A stretch of DNA of 64,000 nucleotides from Papio anubis (lineage: Eukaryota > Chordata > Mammalia > Primates > Cercopithecidae). How positions within the stretch are numbered: position 1 is the stretch's first letter; each line of letters starts with the position of its first letter. The notes beneath the pieces are model-generated. The model saw only the letters and a program-made list of their open reading frames with translations, was not told where the DNA came from and did not search any database. Both the position numbers and the translations under genes were made by a program. This document shows positions 61,440 to 64,000 of the stretch, one piece after another. Location: assembly GCF_008728515.1 (NCBI RefSeq), contig NC_044981.1:135037937-135101936 (forward strand), given 5' to 3'.

Positions 61440-62660
61440 ATAAATGTACAGGTGGTAGGTCAAGCCACATGATTGCTGAAATTATCTAGGAATGGTAAAA
61501 AGAAAACTGGGAGAATAACAGAACCTTGAGACCTCTTGACACTCAATGTTTGGTTAAGAAGGATACTCCAGCAAAGGAGACTAAGAATAAGCACTCAGAG
61601 TGGTAGGAGGAACATCAGAAGCCAAAAGAAGGAGGTGACCAGACATGTCAGATGCTGCTGAGAGGTAAAACAAGTTGAAGTCTGGCCGGTTATTGGCCAG
61701 ATTGAAGTTTCTGAACAGAAATGGATGCTGGGTAGAGAAGAAAGGAAAAAGAGCAAGGGGGTGATGGATATAGAGAAAGTAAAGGGATTAGTGGATCTCA
61801 GATGCCAGTGAAGTCCACGAATAGCCTTGGCAGAAATTGTGGAAAAAGCAGTCGTGGAGAAGGTGATTTGGATGGAGTGGAGGGAATAAACTTGAGGATA
61901 GGAGAAGAAGTGAAAGAGGAACATACTTAATATTGGAGGTGGAAACATTTCAGCTGATGATAGACTTCAAATGTGATCTTGGGACTGAAAGCATGAGTTA
62001 GAAAGAATGAGAAGTTCATTTGTAATAAGGAGATCCAGGGATGAATAAGATAGAATGTTTATGTAGATGTGGATATTGTCCAAGATCATGGCGATGCTGA
62101 GGCTACATCAGATGCTGGACAACAGTCCAGGTGCCAAAGACTTCTTTTGAAAGATGCACAGAGATTAGTAGATAGATGATACCAACAAGAAGAGAGATGG
62201 CGCATAGCTAGACGCCAGGAATATCAAAGCAGCAGGCACATTTGCAAGGAGGTAAGGTGCAATGGACAACACTCAGGGAAGGGGATCCTCCACTTAAGGG
62301 TAACGGGGATGAGGAAGAATAAGCAGCCGGTATCATTCACAGAGGAAGTGGTGTCTTCAAAGAAGAATGAGATTTTAGTCAGGGTAAGAAGGTAGAGACA
62401 ATGTTCAGAAAAGAAGTTGAATATGTAGTGAAGTTTGCAAACCATGAAGCAAAGTTATCAAGGCACGGTGGAAGAATTTGAGAGATAGGAAAGGGGAGAG
62501 GGAAGAGAGAATTGAGGGTTAGTGGAGGGCAGTTGGGTAATTAAGAATGAAACACTGTAGGAATTTTATTGTAGCAGAAAAGAGATGCCAGGGTATAATG
62601 TGCAGACCCAGGGAACTAGATGGAGGGGCTAAGTAAACAAGGAAGAGGGAGTGTGGCAGG
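61440..62660 (-). mobile_element. Ancient L2-like/unassigned repeat
   Basis: Blocks in order are 'ccagcaaaggagactaagaataagc', 'agagtggtaggaggaacatc', 'gtcagatgctgctgagaggtaaaacaagttgaa' and 'tggagaaggtgatttggatggagtgg'. They follow a recurring ancient repeat and continue directly from the L2 3' end at 60960, which supports an L2-related origin. No coding frame survives. Confidence 0.45.
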
Positions 62661-63599
62661 GTCAATAACTTAAGAGACACCTATCTCCCTTTACATTAGG
62701 ACCTGGGAACAGCAGCTTGGCTATACTATGTAACGTAAAAGAGAAGTCGGAAAATCTGACAGGGCTTACTTAAGAAGAGACTCCACTGTGGGAACTGTTT
62801 CCAGGAAAATGAGGCTCTTAATTACTGAAACACTAATATCTTTATAAAATGTCCAGTCTGCCAGAGGTTTGCACCAGGAAGCACAGGACCTTTACAATTC
62901 AGAACCTATTCTGATCAAGGGGTTGTTTTCTCTCTCAGGCTTTCACAAAAATCCTTTCATGAGTAAATAAGCTCAGCATTTCTTTTATTTTCAGTCTGGA
63001 ATATATTAGAATATACATAACTTGCATGAATTCTTAACTTTCCCTCAATGTTTTAATATTTTCAATTGAATTTGGTATGAACAAACATGAAGCTTATTCC
63101 TTCTTTAATCTATTGCATTGCTCAGTTCTGAGAAACTATGATTTAATACTCATGTCATAACTTGAAATAATAATAACCTTTTCAAAGGTGTCTAATTCAG
63201 AATCAGGAAAGTAGTTGGATACTGAAATCTGCTTCTTTCCAAAAACTAAGTGATAATAGAGGCCTGACAATAAATTTTAAAAATTACAGTGATGGACTTA
63301 TGTTTCTGTGGGCTGTGGAGGAGCTAAAAATAAACAAGCAGGATGGTTTAGTTCTAGTCAATACCAACATCCAAACTGATCTTGTGAGCTGTCTTTTGTA
63401 GTATCGCTAGGATCCCTTCCTTTGCCATTAGAAAAGGAATTTGAGAAATATCTGCAAATGACTTACCACACTCTATTTTAATTATCTGCATAAACAATGT
63501 AAGAAATTGTGTTTTAATAATTTGGAGTCTGAGAGAATGTCATGTTATGTTTGTATTCTCACACCACATCCATTATCTGGGATACTATAGATAGATGGT
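62661..63599. other. Unassigned sequence
   Basis: No gene or repeat recognised. Confidence 0.45.
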
Positions 63600-64000
63600 G
63601 GTTGAATGTACCAGTTGTCTATCAGCATACAATGCTGCATAACCACCAGAAAAACATAATGGCATACGACCAAAATCACATTCATTTTGCTCATGAAGCT
63701 GTGGAATTCAGCTGACTTGAGCTGGTCTCAGATAATCTAGACTGGTTTCGCCCAAATGTCTGGGGCTCCCCTGGCTGTTGTTTGCTTCAGCTTGGACAAC
63801 TGGGGTGACCTAACTCTCCATCTCATGTTCAATCTGTGGCCAGCTAGTCTAGGCATAGTCTCATGGCATAGTGGAAGTTAAGGAATGAGCAAAAACAATT
63901 GTGCAAGCCTCTTTCAAGCCTCTATGTCAATATCCTGTTGGGCCAGAAGAAGCCACATTAATAGGCCAAAAGTCAGAATAGGAGGGCACTGCAAAATTCT
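63600..64000. mobile_element. Probable ancient interspersed repeat, cut by the window end
   Basis: 'ataccaccag..acataatggc', 'cattttgctcatgaagctgtggaattcagc', 'gagctggtctcag', then 'gttgggccagaagaagccacatt' matches the layout of a common old mammalian repeat. I cannot name the family. It runs to the last base. Confidence 0.35.

Overview
The window looks like ordinary intergenic or deep-intronic DNA of a catarrhine primate (human or a close relative). It has Alu elements of J, S and Y type, primate-age L1PA sequence, older L1M, L2, MIR and MER5 fragments, ERV-type LTRs, an AT-rich CpG-poor background and many microsatellites. I found no intact multi-exon gene, tRNA, rRNA or CRISPR array. Family names come from remembered consensus patterns, not a database search, so subfamily labels are tentative. 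I see no convincing undescribed biological system.

Layout: 1-3060 holds an old L1M 3' end and a 5'-inverted (twin-primed) L1PA copy with a clear 20-bp target-site duplication. From 4678 to 18819 two Tigger-like DNA transposons in opposite orientation bracket two full-length-scale L1 elements lying tail-to-tail (6344-12072 on + and 12385-18304 on -). Together the L1s form an imperfect palindrome of about 12 kb. Much of it, worst from about 6960 to 13850, carries a dense load of indels and unexpected CpGs that looks more like poor consensus sequence than natural decay. From 18.8 to 30 kb there are nested old repeats: an L2-like element split by a twin-primed L1M, itself hit by a solo LTR and an AluJ. 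From 30 to 42 kb there are more L1M fragments, a MaLR-type LTR, a TA-rich block and an unrecognised exon-like open stretch next to a poly(A) tract.

The only sequence able to encode a known complete protein is an RPL41 processed retrocopy (46348-46799, minus strand). Its 25-codon reading frame is uninterrupted and it is flanked by a 13-bp duplication. The rest (47-64 kb) holds Alus, an L1M 3' end, L2 fragments in both orientations, a pyrimidine tract of about 290 bp grown from an AluJ tail, and long stretches where I recognise nothing.

No genes act together here. The relationships are insertional: newer retroelements land in older ones, and their order can be read from which interrupts which. 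All L1 reading frames seen are broken.
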